In this document: piece by piece, positions 1 through 8,731 of the stretch
How positions within the stretch are numbered: position 1 is the stretch's first letter
Layout of the letters: each line of letters begins with the position of its first letter
Source of the DNA: Bradyrhizobium neotropicale
GTDB lineage: Bacteria > Pseudomonadota > Alphaproteobacteria > Rhizobiales > Xanthobacteraceae
Direction of reading: 5' to 3'
Length of the DNA stretch: 64,000 nt
NCBI RefSeq assembly: GCF_001641695.1
Contig: NZ_LSEF01000100.1
Span: 163,441-227,440 of the forward strand
Translations under genes and position numbers: made by a program
Notes under the pieces: generated by a model
Told to the model about the DNA's origin: nothing
What the model saw: the letters and a program-made list of their open reading frames with translations, nothing else
The model's database searches: none

Positions 1-19
1 CCACGGGGACGGTGACAGT

Positions 20-103
20 TGGACTCGAGGAGAGTCCCCCTCACCCGGAATTCGCGTGTTCCGCGCGATTCCGGCCTCTCCCCGCAAGCGGGGAGAGGCG
101 AAG
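20..103. repeat. Dispersed palindromic repeat, copy A
   Basis: The stretch carries CCCCCTCACCCGGAATT followed by ATTCCGGCCTCTCCCC and a hairpin whose arms are CCTCTCCCCGC and GCGGGGAGAGG. Nearly the same sequence recurs at 3366-3443, which shows a dispersed family. It lies just past the 3' end of the minus-strand lyase gene, so it may stabilise or end that transcript. The first 19 bases of the window show nothing else. Confidence 0.75.
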
Positions 104-104
104 A

Positions 105-1052
105 TCACGCCGCCTTCGCTGAGCTCCCGCTCGGCAGGCCCGCCCGCGCGACACCGCCGTACAGTGGCTCGTTCGGCATTTCCTCGCGCAGGATCTTGCG
201 CACCGCGACCAGCTTCTCCAGGTCGATCCCCGTCGCAAACCCCTTGCTCTCGCACAGGAACGTGAGATCCTCGAACACGACGTTGCCGGTCGCACCGGGC
301 GCGAAGGGACAGCCGCCGAGACCTCCGAGCGAGCCGTCGAGGATGCGCACGCCTTCGTCCAGCGCGGCCGCGGCGTTCGCGATGCCCATGCCGCGGGTGT
401 CGTGGAGATGGATGCAGATCGGCTTTGAACCGGCGAGCTTCACCGCAGCGCGCGTCAATTCGGCCACGTGCTTCGGTCCGGCATAGCCGACGGTGTCGGC
501 GATCGCGACGAAATCGACCCCTGCTTCGAGGCATTTGTCGACCAGCCGCAACACTTCCGCGGGATCGACCGGACCGGTGATCGAGCATCCCAGCGCCATC
601 GAGATCGCGGCATTCACCAGCGGCTTGTGGCTGCTGGCGTCGCGCATCTCGCAGAGCCGCTTGACGTTGGCGATTGCGGATTCGCGCGAGCGGTGAGCAT
701 TGGCCTGGCTGTGCTCCTCGGTGGCCGAGACCACCGAGGCGATCTCGCCGACACCGGACTCGAGCGCCTCGTTCACGCCGCGCTCATTGAGCGCAAGTGC
801 GATGCCATGCGCGCCGGGCAATTTTGCGACGGTCGCGATCACGTCGCGCACATCGACGAACTGCGGAAAGGTTTTTGCCGGCAGGAACGAGCCGACCTCG
901 AAATGCCGGACGCCGGCGGCGTATTCGTCGCGCACCCAGCGCTTCTTGGCATCGGTCGACGGAAATTTCTTCACGAGCTGGAGCCCGTCGCGCAGGCCCA
1001 CCTCGCGCAGGCTGACGCGATCCGACGGGTAGATCTCCTGAATCCGGCTCAT
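105..1052 (-). CDS. Hydroxymethylglutaryl-CoA lyase family protein
   Basis: A 315-residue TIM-barrel lyase expected to split 3-hydroxy-3-methylglutaryl-CoA into acetyl-CoA and acetoacetate, using a divalent metal in the cytoplasm. The N-terminal LREVGLRDGLQ motif supplies the catalytic Arg21-Asp22 pair. HLHDTRGMG gives metal-binding His215 and His217, and the glycine-rich loop GGLGGCPFA carries the family cysteine Cys248. Length is normal for the bacterial enzyme. Its start overlaps the stop of the upstream CoA-transferase gene by 4 nt, so the two are translationally coupled. A related substrate such as citramalyl-CoA cannot be excluded from sequence alone. Confidence 0.9.
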   Translation of the reverse strand: MSRIQEIYPSDRVSLREVGLRDGLQLVKKFPSTDAKKRWVRDEYAAGVRHFEVGSFLPAKTFPQFVDVRDVIATVAKLPGAHGIALALNERGVNEALESGVGEIASVVSATEEHSQANAHRSRESAIANVKRLCEMRDASSHKPLVNAAISMALGCSITGPVDPAEVLRLVDKCLEAGVDFVAIADTVGYAGPKHVAELTRAAVKLAGSKPICIHLHDTRGMGIANAAAALDEGVRILDGSLGGLGGCPFAPGATGNVVFEDLTFLCESKGFATGIDLEKLVAVRKILREEMPNEPLYGGVARAGLPSGSSAKAA

Positions 1053-2236
1053 GCACGCCTCCCTGCGGCTTTGGACGTGGGGTCTTCATTGTCGATCCCG
1101 GCACGGACGGCCGCGGTGTCGGCGCCGAGCGGCGCGACCTTCAGGCCTTCGCCGATATTGCTGCCGTTCCATTCGATCGGCAGCGCCGGCACACGGAACG
1201 GCTTGCCGTCGGCAGTGACGTTGTTGACGAGCCCGCCCGGCCGCAGCACGTGGGGATCGGCAAAGAGATCCTCGGGCCGGTTGATCGGCGAGAAGCAGAT
1301 GTTGAGCGCGTCGAGCTTCTGCGAGAGCTCCGCCACGTTCCACTGCCTGATCACCTCGGCCACGCGCGGAATGATGCGCGACCGCGCCAGAATGCGGTCG
1401 GTCGTGGTCCGCAAGCTCGCGTCGTCCAGGAACTCGGCGAGGCCGAACTCCCGGCAAAAGCTCTGCCAATGGCCTTCGGTGACGACGCCAATGAAAATGC
1501 GCTCGCCGCCGCCGGCATCGAAGATGTCGTAGATCGGCCAGGCGTGCTCGCGCTCCGGCATCGAGCGCGGCTTGTTGCCGGTCATTTCATATTCGACCAT
1601 GTGCTGGGCGACCAGGAACAGGCAGTTCTCGAACAGTCCGATGCGGATGTCGGCCCCGTCGCGCTTGCCCGCGCGCTTCTGATAGAGCGCCGCGAGAATC
1701 GCGATCACGCCGAACATGCCGCCCATGATGTCGTTGGCGGACGAGCCGACACGCTGCGGTTTTTCGCGCGTGCCGGTCATGGCGGCGAGACCCGACATCA
1801 TCTGCACGACCTCGTCGAGCGCCGGGCGATGCTCATAGGGGCCGGACAGAAAGCCCTTGTGGCCCGCGACGATCAGATGCGGATGGCGGCGGCGCAGTTC
1901 GTCGGCGCCGAGCCCCTGCTTTTCGAGCTGGCCGTCGCGGAAGTTTTCCAGGAACACGTCGGCGGTCGCGAGCAGGCGGTGCATGGTCTCGCGATCCTCC
2001 GCCTTCTCGAAATCCAGCACGACGCTGCGCTTGCCGCGGTTGAAGAGCGGAAAGAAGGCCGTGCCCATGCCCCCCAAGCTGCGGGTCTTGTCGCCTGAGG
2101 GCGGCTCGACCTTGATCACCTCGGCGCCCAACTGCGCGAGGATCATGCCGCAGGTCGGGCCCATCACCATGTGGGTCATCTCGACGACGCGCACGCCTGC
2201 CAGCGGCAGCCCGGCCGCCGGTTCTTCCCTCTCCAT
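1049..2236 (-). CDS. CaiB/BaiF (family III) CoA-transferase
   Basis: A 395-residue family III CoA-transferase, which moves CoA between carboxylic acids through an aspartyl-CoA thioester. The opening GVRVVEMTHMVMGPTCG and GAEVIKVEPP motifs are typical, and the aspartate in PALDEVVQ sits at the catalytic position. It is the first gene of a two-gene minus-strand operon with the HMG-CoA-lyase-like gene, and is divergent from a LysR regulator. The pairing suggests that the transferase activates a free acid to its CoA ester and the lyase cleaves it. The acid is not identifiable here; 3-hydroxy-3-methylglutarate is the simplest guess. Confidence 0.9.
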   Translation of the reverse strand: MEREEPAAGLPLAGVRVVEMTHMVMGPTCGMILAQLGAEVIKVEPPSGDKTRSLGGMGTAFFPLFNRGKRSVVLDFEKAEDRETMHRLLATADVFLENFRDGQLEKQGLGADELRRRHPHLIVAGHKGFLSGPYEHRPALDEVVQMMSGLAAMTGTREKPQRVGSSANDIMGGMFGVIAILAALYQKRAGKRDGADIRIGLFENCLFLVAQHMVEYEMTGNKPRSMPEREHAWPIYDIFDAGGGERIFIGVVTEGHWQSFCREFGLAEFLDDASLRTTTDRILARSRIIPRVAEVIRQWNVAELSQKLDALNICFSPINRPEDLFADPHVLRPGGLVNNVTADGKPFRVPALPIEWNGSNIGEGLKVAPLGADTAAVRAGIDNEDPTSKAAGRRA

Positions 2237-2339
2237 GCGCCTCTCCTGTTCGCCGGCTCGAGAGCCTAGGCCTTCACAAGCCTTCTTAAAAATATAATCT
2301 GTCGAATGGTGTCTTCACGGTTTTCGAACGCTGCCCATC

Positions 2340-3266
2340 ATGGATTCGCGCCAGCTCCGCTATTTCATCGCCGTCTACGAGCAGCGGAACCTGTCGCGCG
2401 CCGCCGACCAGGTCAATGTCGCGCAGTCTGCGCTGAGCCATCATATCTCAAATCTCGAAGCCGAGTTTGCCGCGCCCCTGTTCGAGCGCAAGTCGCGCGG
2501 CATGGAACCGACGGCTGCCGGCGAGCGGCTCTACGAGCACGCGCGCATCATCCTGCGCGCGATGGCGGAAGCCGAGACCGAGGTGCGCCAGGGCGCGCGC
2601 GTCATTGCGGGCGATATCTCGATCGGCATGGCCAATTCCGGCGTCAAGGCAATCGGCGTACCCTTGATGCGCACCGTGCTCACCGAGTATCCGAAGCTGA
2701 AGCTGTCGCTCACCGAGAGCCTGTCCGGCGCGACGCTGATGCATCTGATGGCCTCCGACGTCGATCTCGCGCTGGTCTACAATCCGCCGTCGGAAAAGGA
2801 CCTGATCGCCGAGCCGGTGCTGGAGGAGCAGATGTTCCTGGTCGGTACCGCGAAGCTTGTCGGCAAGACCAAGGCACCGATCCGGTTCGAGCAACTGAGC
2901 CGGCTGCCGCTGATCCTGCTGCGCCACGGTCTCTCCGCCCGCGCGTTGCTGGATGACCCGGTGCTGCTCAAGCGGCTGGAAGCCGTTGCCATCCTGCACG
3001 CCAACTCGATCAGCGGCATGACCGGCGCGCTGGTTGCGGGCCTCGGATGCAGCATCGCGACGAAGTTGTTCGCGCAGGAGCAGCTCGCGGCGGGCCGCCT
3101 GGTCGCACGCGAGGTGATCGAGCCGAAGCTAACCCGAACGCTCTATCTCTGCCGCCTGCGCAACCGCCCGATGACCTACGTCATGGAAGAGATGCGTCGG
3201 CTGATCCTCAAGCTGATCGCAGACGAGGTGCATGGCGGACGCTGGCAGGCGAAGCTGTTGGGTTGA
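2340..3266 (+). CDS. LysR family transcriptional regulator
   Basis: A 308-residue LysR-type regulator. The N-terminal winged helix-turn-helix (about residues 1-60) begins MDSRQLRYFIAVYEQ and contains NLSRAADQVNVAQSALSHHI. The rest is the usual two-lobed effector domain. It is divergent from the CoA-transferase/lyase operon with 103 bp between the start codons, a classic arrangement for a LysR protein controlling the neighbouring catabolic genes and itself. The intergenic stretch contains an AT-rich patch (TTAAAAATATAATCTG) where a promoter or operator could sit. The effector is unknown. Confidence 0.93.
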   Translation: MDSRQLRYFIAVYEQRNLSRAADQVNVAQSALSHHISNLEAEFAAPLFERKSRGMEPTAAGERLYEHARIILRAMAEAETEVRQGARVIAGDISIGMANSGVKAIGVPLMRTVLTEYPKLKLSLTESLSGATLMHLMASDVDLALVYNPPSEKDLIAEPVLEEQMFLVGTAKLVGKTKAPIRFEQLSRLPLILLRHGLSARALLDDPVLLKRLEAVAILHANSISGMTGALVAGLGCSIATKLFAQEQLAAGRLVAREVIEPKLTRTLYLCRLRNRPMTYVMEEMRRLILKLIADEVHGGRWQAKLLG

Positions 3267-3297
3267 AAGCCGACTTTCGCCGCGGTAGCGGTGCGCT

Positions 3298-3325
3298 CCC
3301 TCTCCCCGTTCTTACGGGGAGAGGG
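3298..3325. terminator. Hairpin after LysR gene, terminator-like
   Basis: A perfect 12-bp-arm hairpin (CCCTCTCCCCGT, loop TCTT, ACGGGGAGAGGG) lies 32 nt after the LysR stop codon. It has no clear uridine tract, so it may be a repeat element that stabilises the 3' end rather than an intrinsic terminator. Confidence 0.5.
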
Positions 3326-3365
3326 TTGGGGTGAGGGGCCTCTCTCCGCGCACACGGTGAGAGAT

Positions 3366-3443
3366 GGACTCGCGGAGACTCCCCCTCACCCGGAATTTGC
3401 TGTCGCAAATTCCGGCCTCTCCCCGCAGGCGGGGAGAGGCGAG
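3366..3443. repeat. Dispersed palindromic repeat, copy B
   Basis: A second copy of the element at 20-103. It has CCCCCTCACCCGGAATTT, then AAATTCCGGCC, then a hairpin with arms CCTCTCCCCGC and GCGGGGAGAGG. Together with the hairpin at 3298 it fills most of the 330-bp gap between the LysR and MFS genes. I saw no gene in that gap. Confidence 0.8.
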
Positions 3444-3596
3444 GAGGAGCCGAGTTCGAGAATATCGATCGCTACCATCGATATGTTCGTCTGGATTTCT
3501 GGCTTCGACCCGCCAACATGATGCGATCCGGCACAGCTTCGGCAAGAAAGCCGCCGGGACCAGCGGAGGCCATCTCCGCGCGCACGGGAGGACATC

Positions 3597-5015
3597 ATGA
3601 GCGTGGTGGGCATCGACACCGGCTTTGAGCTCGATACGACGGCCGCGGCGCCGGACGAAGTCTCGCGGCGCCTGGAGGCCATGCCGGCCTCCGCGCACGT
3701 CTGGAAGCTCATCATCCTGCTCTCGCTCGGCGGCTGCTTCGAGATCTACGATCTGTTCCTGACCGGCTATATCGCCCCGGGCCTGAGCCGCAGCGGGCTC
3801 TTGACCACGACGACACAGGCGTTCTTCGGCTTCTCCGGCATCGGCGCCTTCGTCGCATCGACCTTTGCCGGCCTGTTTGTCGGCACCTTCTTCCTCGGCT
3901 TTCTCGCCGACCGTTTCGGACGGCGTGCGATCTTCACCTACGCACTGCTCGGCTACACCGCGGCCTCGGTGATCATGGCCTGCCAGACCTCCTCGGAAGG
4001 CCTCTTGCTCTGGCGTTTCCTCGCCGGCGTCGGCATCGGCGTCGAGGTCATCACCATCGACGCCTACATCACCGAGCTCGTGCCGAGCTGGATGCGCGGG
4101 CGCGCCTTCGCGGTGAACCAGGCGATCATGTTCATCGCGGTGCCCATCGTCGCCTTCCTCGCCTGGTGGCTGGTGCCGCTCGCGCCGTTGGGCCTCGATG
4201 GCTGGCGCTGGGTGGTGCTGATCGGGGCCGCGGCCAGCATGGTCATCTGGGTGCTGCGCCTGTTCCTGCCGGAGAGCCCGCTCTGGCTGGCGCGGCATGG
4301 CCGGACCGAGGAGGCCTTCCGCATCCTGGCGACGCTGGAGGCCGCCGCCGGAAGCACCGCCGCACCGAGCTCCGGCGTTACGTCGGCGCGTTCTGTGACG
4401 CGGCCGGTTGCGACCGTCGGCTTCGCCGATCTGTTCCGGCCGCCTTACCTCTCGCTCGTCGTGCTCTTCATGGTGTTCAACCTGTGCCAGGCCTTCGGCT
4501 TCTACGGCTTCGCCAATTGGGTGCCGACCCTGCTGGTCGAGAAGGGCATCACCGTCACCAAGAGCCTGCAATATGCCTTCGTCGTCGCCTTTGCCTACCC
4601 GATCGCGCCGCTCTTGGCCGCGAGCTTTGCCGACAAATTCGAGCGGCGCTGGATCATTTCCGGCGCCTGCATCGCCATCATCGTCTTCGGCATGGCGTTC
4701 GCGCAGCTCAGCGCGCCGGCGCTGCTGATCATCTGCGGCGTATTGCTGACGGCCTGCAACACGACGATGTCCTACGCCTACCACGCCTATCAGACCGAGG
4801 TGTTTCCGACGCAGATCCGGGCGCGTGCCTCCGGCCTCGTCTATTCGATGAGCCGGCTGAGCGCGACGTTCTCCGGCTTCATCGTCGCCTACATGCTGAA
4901 GGAAGGCGGCGTCACCGGCGTGTTCGGCCTGATCACCGCCGCGATGCTGATCGTGGTGATCGCAATGGCGCTGTTCGGACCGAACGTGCGCGGCAAGCCG
5001 CTCGACGCGGCATAG
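3597..5015 (+). CDS. MFS transporter (sugar/organic acid porter type)
   Basis: A 472-residue inner-membrane carrier of the major facilitator superfamily with about 12 hydrophobic segments. The loop after TM2 has FLADRFGRRAIF, the classic MFS signature, and a second copy of the pattern (FADKFERRW) lies after TM8, as expected from internal duplication. TM4-TM5 contains FLAGVGIGVEV and ELVPSWMRGRAFA, typical of metabolite:H+ symporters of the sugar or aromatic-acid families. It follows the LysR gene on the same strand, separated by repeats. It may import the acid handled by the CoA-transferase/lyase pair, but that is inference from position only. Confidence 0.88.
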   Translation: MSVVGIDTGFELDTTAAAPDEVSRRLEAMPASAHVWKLIILLSLGGCFEIYDLFLTGYIAPGLSRSGLLTTTTQAFFGFSGIGAFVASTFAGLFVGTFFLGFLADRFGRRAIFTYALLGYTAASVIMACQTSSEGLLLWRFLAGVGIGVEVITIDAYITELVPSWMRGRAFAVNQAIMFIAVPIVAFLAWWLVPLAPLGLDGWRWVVLIGAAASMVIWVLRLFLPESPLWLARHGRTEEAFRILATLEAAAGSTAAPSSGVTSARSVTRPVATVGFADLFRPPYLSLVVLFMVFNLCQAFGFYGFANWVPTLLVEKGITVTKSLQYAFVVAFAYPIAPLLAASFADKFERRWIISGACIAIIVFGMAFAQLSAPALLIICGVLLTACNTTMSYAYHAYQTEVFPTQIRARASGLVYSMSRLSATFSGFIVAYMLKEGGVTGVFGLITAAMLIVVIAMALFGPNVRGKPLDAA

Positions 5016-5143
5016 CAGCCATCTGGCTCATCCCGTTCCGGCCCGATCGCGCTTTAGGCCGCAGGCAATAGCGGGTCAACGTCCCTTGCCGAAGCGGTTC
5101 CGCGTGTCTACCTCTCGCGGGTGATTTCGTGAGAGGACCCCCC

Positions 5144-5884
5144 ATGCTGGATGCCGCCGTCAAGGCGCTGTCGCAAATGATCTCGCCGCCGATGCGCTCG
5201 ATCCTGTGGCGCTCGATCGGTGTTGCCCTGGTGCTGATCACCGTGCTGGCGATCGGCCTGCAGCGGCTGCTGAGCTGGTTTGCGACCTATGGCGAGGTGT
5301 GGCTGGAAGGCTTGCTCGGGCCGAGCTGGCATTCATCGCTCGAGGTTATGGCCTGGATCGTCTCGATCGCGGCGGGCCTCGGCGTCGTGTTCGGCGGCAT
5401 CTTCCTGATGCCCGCGATCACCTCGCTGGTGGCGAGCCTGTTCGTCGACGACGTCGCCGACATTGTCGAGCGCGAACACTACCCCGCCGAGCGGCCGGGC
5501 GCTGCGCTGCCGTTCAACCAGGCGATCTACGAGGGCCTCAAGACCGCGCTGTTGACGATCCTGGTCTATCTGGCCGCGCTGCCGCTGGTGTTCCTGGCCG
5601 GCGCCGGCTTTCTGATCTTTTTCCTCGCCGCCGCCTGGCTGCTCGGCCGCGAATATTTCGAGCTCGCCGCGATGCGCTTTCGCTCCCCGGAGGAAGCCAA
5701 GGCGATGCGGCGGGACAATGCGGCGACCATCTTCACCGCCGGCCTGATCATCGCGGCTTTCGTGTCGATCCCGATCGTCAATCTGGCGACGCCGATCTTC
5801 GGCATGGCCTTCATGGTTCACATGCACAAGCGCCTGTCCGGGTCGCGGCCCGAGCTGATCGAGCCGGCGCGGTCGATGCGGTGA
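5144..5884 (+). CDS. EI24/CysZ-like integral membrane protein
   Basis: A 246-residue membrane protein with about four strongly hydrophobic segments (around residues 22-45, 68-95, 137-175 and 200-225) and a short basic C-terminus. The pattern resembles the EI24/CysZ family, some members of which are sulfate channels; sulfate transport is not shown here. I chose the ATG at 5144 over a GTG 15 nt upstream because GAGAGG precedes it at suitable distance. Its 3' end lies 3 nt from the stop of the convergent efflux gene. Confidence 0.7.
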   Translation: MLDAAVKALSQMISPPMRSILWRSIGVALVLITVLAIGLQRLLSWFATYGEVWLEGLLGPSWHSSLEVMAWIVSIAAGLGVVFGGIFLMPAITSLVASLFVDDVADIVEREHYPAERPGAALPFNQAIYEGLKTALLTILVYLAALPLVFLAGAGFLIFFLAAAWLLGREYFELAAMRFRSPEEAKAMRRDNAATIFTAGLIIAAFVSIPIVNLATPIFGMAFMVHMHKRLSGSRPELIEPARSMR

Positions 5885-5887
5885 CCA

Positions 5888-7516
5888 TCAGGTCACTGGC
5901 ACCCCGCATTTGCGCAGCACAGTCTTGGCGAAGCCGAACGGCGCCGGCGTGAACGGGCCCGGCGGCGCGCGGGTGATCAGCGCGATGAGGCCGAGCGCTG
6001 CGATCGCAAGCCAGAAGCACAGCCAGAAGCCGTCGATGTAGGCGAGCACATTGGCTTCGCGCTGGACGAAGCTCGCGAGCGTTCCTACCGCGCGCGCCGG
6101 CGCCGAGCCCGCACCATGGGCGGCGAAATGATCGGCGAGCTGCTTCAGCATCCGCACCACGTCGGCGTCGCCGACGGTGAGGTTCTGGCCGAGATAGAGG
6201 GAATGGACCTGCTCGCGGACGCGCAGCCACGTTCCCATCAGCGCCACGCCGATCTCGGCGCCGCCGAGTCGCATGATCTGGATGTAGGCGGCAAAGGCAG
6301 TGGCGCGGCTCGGGTCGGAGTTGGACAGCGCCGTGACGATCAACGGCAGCAGCGTCAGCGACTGGCCGATCGCCAGCAGCAGCACGATGCCGATGAAGTC
6401 CTCGCGCGCCCAGTCATGCGTGAGCTGGGTGCCCCAAAGGTTGGCGGCGGCAAAGCAGGCAAATCCCAGCACCACGACCGTACGGGTGTCGAAATGCCGG
6501 AGCAGCCAGATCGAGATCGGCACCAGCACGAACATCGGCAGCGCGCCGTACGTGAGCAGCAGAAGGCCGCTCTGCTCCGGCCTGAGCAGGCCGACGGTGG
6601 CGAGGAAGTTCGGCACCAGCGATGAGTTGGAAAGGCTGGTCAGCGTGTAGAGCAGGATCACGACCAGCGACAGCCCGATATTGCGCGAGAACAGCACGTT
6701 CACATGCGCCCAGGGCCGGCGCACCAGCGCCTCGTTGATGAGGAAGCCCACGAACAGCACGCCGCCGCCAGCGAGCAGCGCCATCACCGTGCCGGATTCC
6801 AGCCAGTCGAGGCGATTGCCCTGGTCGAGCCCGGCATAGATCATCCCGACCGAGGCGCCGAGCAGCAACATGCCGCCCCAATCGGCTTCGCGCAGCAGGT
6901 CGCGGTTGACCGGCTCGCTCGGCGTGCCGAGATAGACCATCAAGCCCATCAGCGGCGCGATCACGACGCCCTGCCAGTACAGCCATTGCCAGCCGAGATG
7001 GTCGACATAGAAGCCGACCAGCGAGCTCGACGTGTCGAACGCGAAGCCGACGCGGATCGAGTAGAGCGCGATCGCCGGCAGCCACCAGCGGATCGGCAGG
7101 TTGCGGAACACGATCATCAGCGTCGCCGGCACGAAGGTCCCCAACAGCAGGCCATGCACGACGCTGAGCACCATCAGCATCGGATAGTCGTGCACGAAGG
7201 GAATGATCAGCGAGACCACGGCATAGACGAGGCTCGGGATGCCGAGCACGCGCCGCAGGCCAAATGCCGTGGCAAGCCAGGCCACCGCGGGCGCGATGAA
7301 GATCTGCGAGCCGATGCCGGCGGTGGAGAGCCAGGCGCCCTCGTCGAAGCTGAGCGAGAACGCGCCGCGCAGATCCGGCAGGCCGACAGTGGTCAGGCGG
7401 CTGTCGAAATTGGCGAGGAAGGAGCCGAGCAATACGGCGGCCACGGCGAACAGCGGCTGCTGCGCGATGCCGCCGCGCGAGACCGGCCCGCGACCGGCAT
7501 CGTCATTTGCCGCCAT
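5888..7516 (-). CDS. DHA2-type MFS efflux transporter (EmrB-like)
   Basis: A roughly 542-residue, 14-TM drug:H+ antiporter of the DHA2 branch. Hydrophobic segments run throughout, with FDSRLTTVGLPDL near the N-terminus replacing the usual family motif after TM1. The start at 7516 overlaps the 3' end of the membrane-fusion gene by 14 nt, so both are one operon and together form an EmrA/EmrB-style pump needing an outer-membrane TolC protein encoded elsewhere. A GTG 12 nt further upstream is an alternative start. Substrates cannot be read from the sequence. Confidence 0.9.
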   Translation of the reverse strand: MAANDDAGRGPVSRGGIAQQPLFAVAAVLLGSFLANFDSRLTTVGLPDLRGAFSLSFDEGAWLSTAGIGSQIFIAPAVAWLATAFGLRRVLGIPSLVYAVVSLIIPFVHDYPMLMVLSVVHGLLLGTFVPATLMIVFRNLPIRWWLPAIALYSIRVGFAFDTSSSLVGFYVDHLGWQWLYWQGVVIAPLMGLMVYLGTPSEPVNRDLLREADWGGMLLLGASVGMIYAGLDQGNRLDWLESGTVMALLAGGGVLFVGFLINEALVRRPWAHVNVLFSRNIGLSLVVILLYTLTSLSNSSLVPNFLATVGLLRPEQSGLLLLTYGALPMFVLVPISIWLLRHFDTRTVVVLGFACFAAANLWGTQLTHDWAREDFIGIVLLLAIGQSLTLLPLIVTALSNSDPSRATAFAAYIQIMRLGGAEIGVALMGTWLRVREQVHSLYLGQNLTVGDADVVRMLKQLADHFAAHGAGSAPARAVGTLASFVQREANVLAYIDGFWLCFWLAIAALGLIALITRAPPGPFTPAPFGFAKTVLRKCGVPVT

Positions 7517-8636
7517 TCGCGTCTGCACCGTTGGTGTTGATGCGGGTCACGACGGACATGCCCGGCACGAGGCGTGCCAGCAGCGGCTGGTTGTCGTCGA
7601 ACTGGATGCGCACGGGGATGCGCTGCACCACCTTGGTGAAATTGCCGGTCGCATTGTCCGGCGGCAGCAGCGCCACCTGCGCGCCGGTCGCCGGCGCGAT
7701 GCGCTCGACCCGGCCGCGCAGCTTTTCGCGCGGGAAGCCATCGACGGTGATCTCGACCGGCTGGCCCGGCTGCACATGAGTGAGCTGCGTCTCCTTGTAG
7801 TTCGCGATCACATAGACTTTCGGCAGCGGCACGACATTGATGAGATTGGTGCCGATGTTGACGTAGTCGCCGGGCTGCACCTGGCGCTCGCCGACGACGC
7901 CATCGAACGGTGCCGTGATCCTGGTGTAGCCGAGCTTGAGCTTGACGCTGGCGAGCGTCGCCTTGGCGGCTTCGAGATCGGCGGCGCGCTGCTTCTTGGT
8001 GCCTTGCAGGACTTCGAGTTGATGCTGCTGCTGCGCGATCACGGCGCGACTCGCGCGCACGTCGGCCTGCGCCTTGGCGTAAGCGGCGACCGCCTGCTCG
8101 AGCCGCTGCCGCGTGCCGGCCTCAGTCTGCGACAGCGATTGCTGGCGCTCCTGCTCCTGTCGCGCCTCGACCTCCAGAGCCTCTGTCGATAGCCGCGCGG
8201 CCTGGGCCTGCGCGATCGTGGCATATTGCAGCTCGATCTGGTTGCTTAAATTGTCGAGCGCGGCCTGCGCCGCGGCGACCGCCGCTTCCGCCTGCGCGAC
8301 CTGCGCTTCGTAGTCGGCGGGATCGATCTGGATCAGGAGGTCGCCGGCCTTGACCCGCTGGAAGTCGGTCACCGCGACGGTCAGCACTTCACCGGCGACG
8401 CGGCGGGAGAGCCGCGTCAGCTCCGCACGCACATAGGCGTCGTTGGTGGTCTGGATCACTGCGTCGCCGACCCACTCGTCGAAGCGCTGCGTCGCCAGCG
8501 CGACGAAGCCGAGCGCGACGATCACGGCAAACAGTGGAATCGCGAGGCGGCTCCAGAGTGAGCTCGCTGGTGACGACGTTGGCTTGGGTGGCGCTGCGGC
8601 AGGTGCTGACGGCGCGACTTGTTCTTGTTGACTCAC
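7503..8636 (-). CDS. HlyD/EmrA family membrane fusion protein
   Basis: A periplasmic adaptor of about 377 residues. After a Pro/Ala-rich cytoplasmic tail comes one TM helix (LAIPLFAVIVALGFVAL), then a lipoyl-like half (VAGEVLTVAVTDFQRVKAGDLLIQID), a long Gln/Ala-rich coiled-coil hairpin, and the second lipoyl half with FDGVVGERQVQPGDYV. It partners the overlapping DHA2 transporter. The preferred start is the GTG at 8636, preceded by GGGGTGATGTC; a start 18 nt upstream also exists. Confidence 0.9.
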   Translation of the reverse strand: MSQQEQVAPSAPAAAPPKPTSSPASSLWSRLAIPLFAVIVALGFVALATQRFDEWVGDAVIQTTNDAYVRAELTRLSRRVAGEVLTVAVTDFQRVKAGDLLIQIDPADYEAQVAQAEAAVAAAQAALDNLSNQIELQYATIAQAQAARLSTEALEVEARQEQERQQSLSQTEAGTRQRLEQAVAAYAKAQADVRASRAVIAQQQHQLEVLQGTKKQRAADLEAAKATLASVKLKLGYTRITAPFDGVVGERQVQPGDYVNIGTNLINVVPLPKVYVIANYKETQLTHVQPGQPVEITVDGFPREKLRGRVERIAPATGAQVALLPPDNATGNFTKVVQRIPVRIQFDDNQPLLARLVPGMSVVTRINTNGADANGGK

Positions 8637-8680
8637 GACATCACCCCAAAGCACCTCGGACGAACGCCAATGCTACCATC

Positions 8681-8720
8681 GTCATTCCGGGTCACCTCGA
8701 AGAGGCGAACCCGGAACGAC
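8681..8720. repeat. Imperfect palindrome with ATTCCGGG core
   Basis: Arms GTCATTCCGGGT and ACCCGGAACGAC pair with a single G-T wobble around a 16-nt loop. It sits between the end of nth and the start of the efflux operon. The same ATTCCGGG/CCCGGAAT core recurs at 27696-27740. Confidence 0.65.
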
Positions 8721-8731
8721 AGCCTGCTGAC

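Noticed and set aside
468..1532. 354-codon plus-strand frame across the lyase and transferase genes
   Set aside because: It covers parts of two clearly recognisable minus-strand genes and has no family similarity.
3312..4784. 490-codon minus-strand frame opposite the MFS gene
   Set aside because: Glu/Arg/Gly-rich composition without domains, typical of a shadow of a high-GC gene; the plus strand encodes a clear MFS protein.
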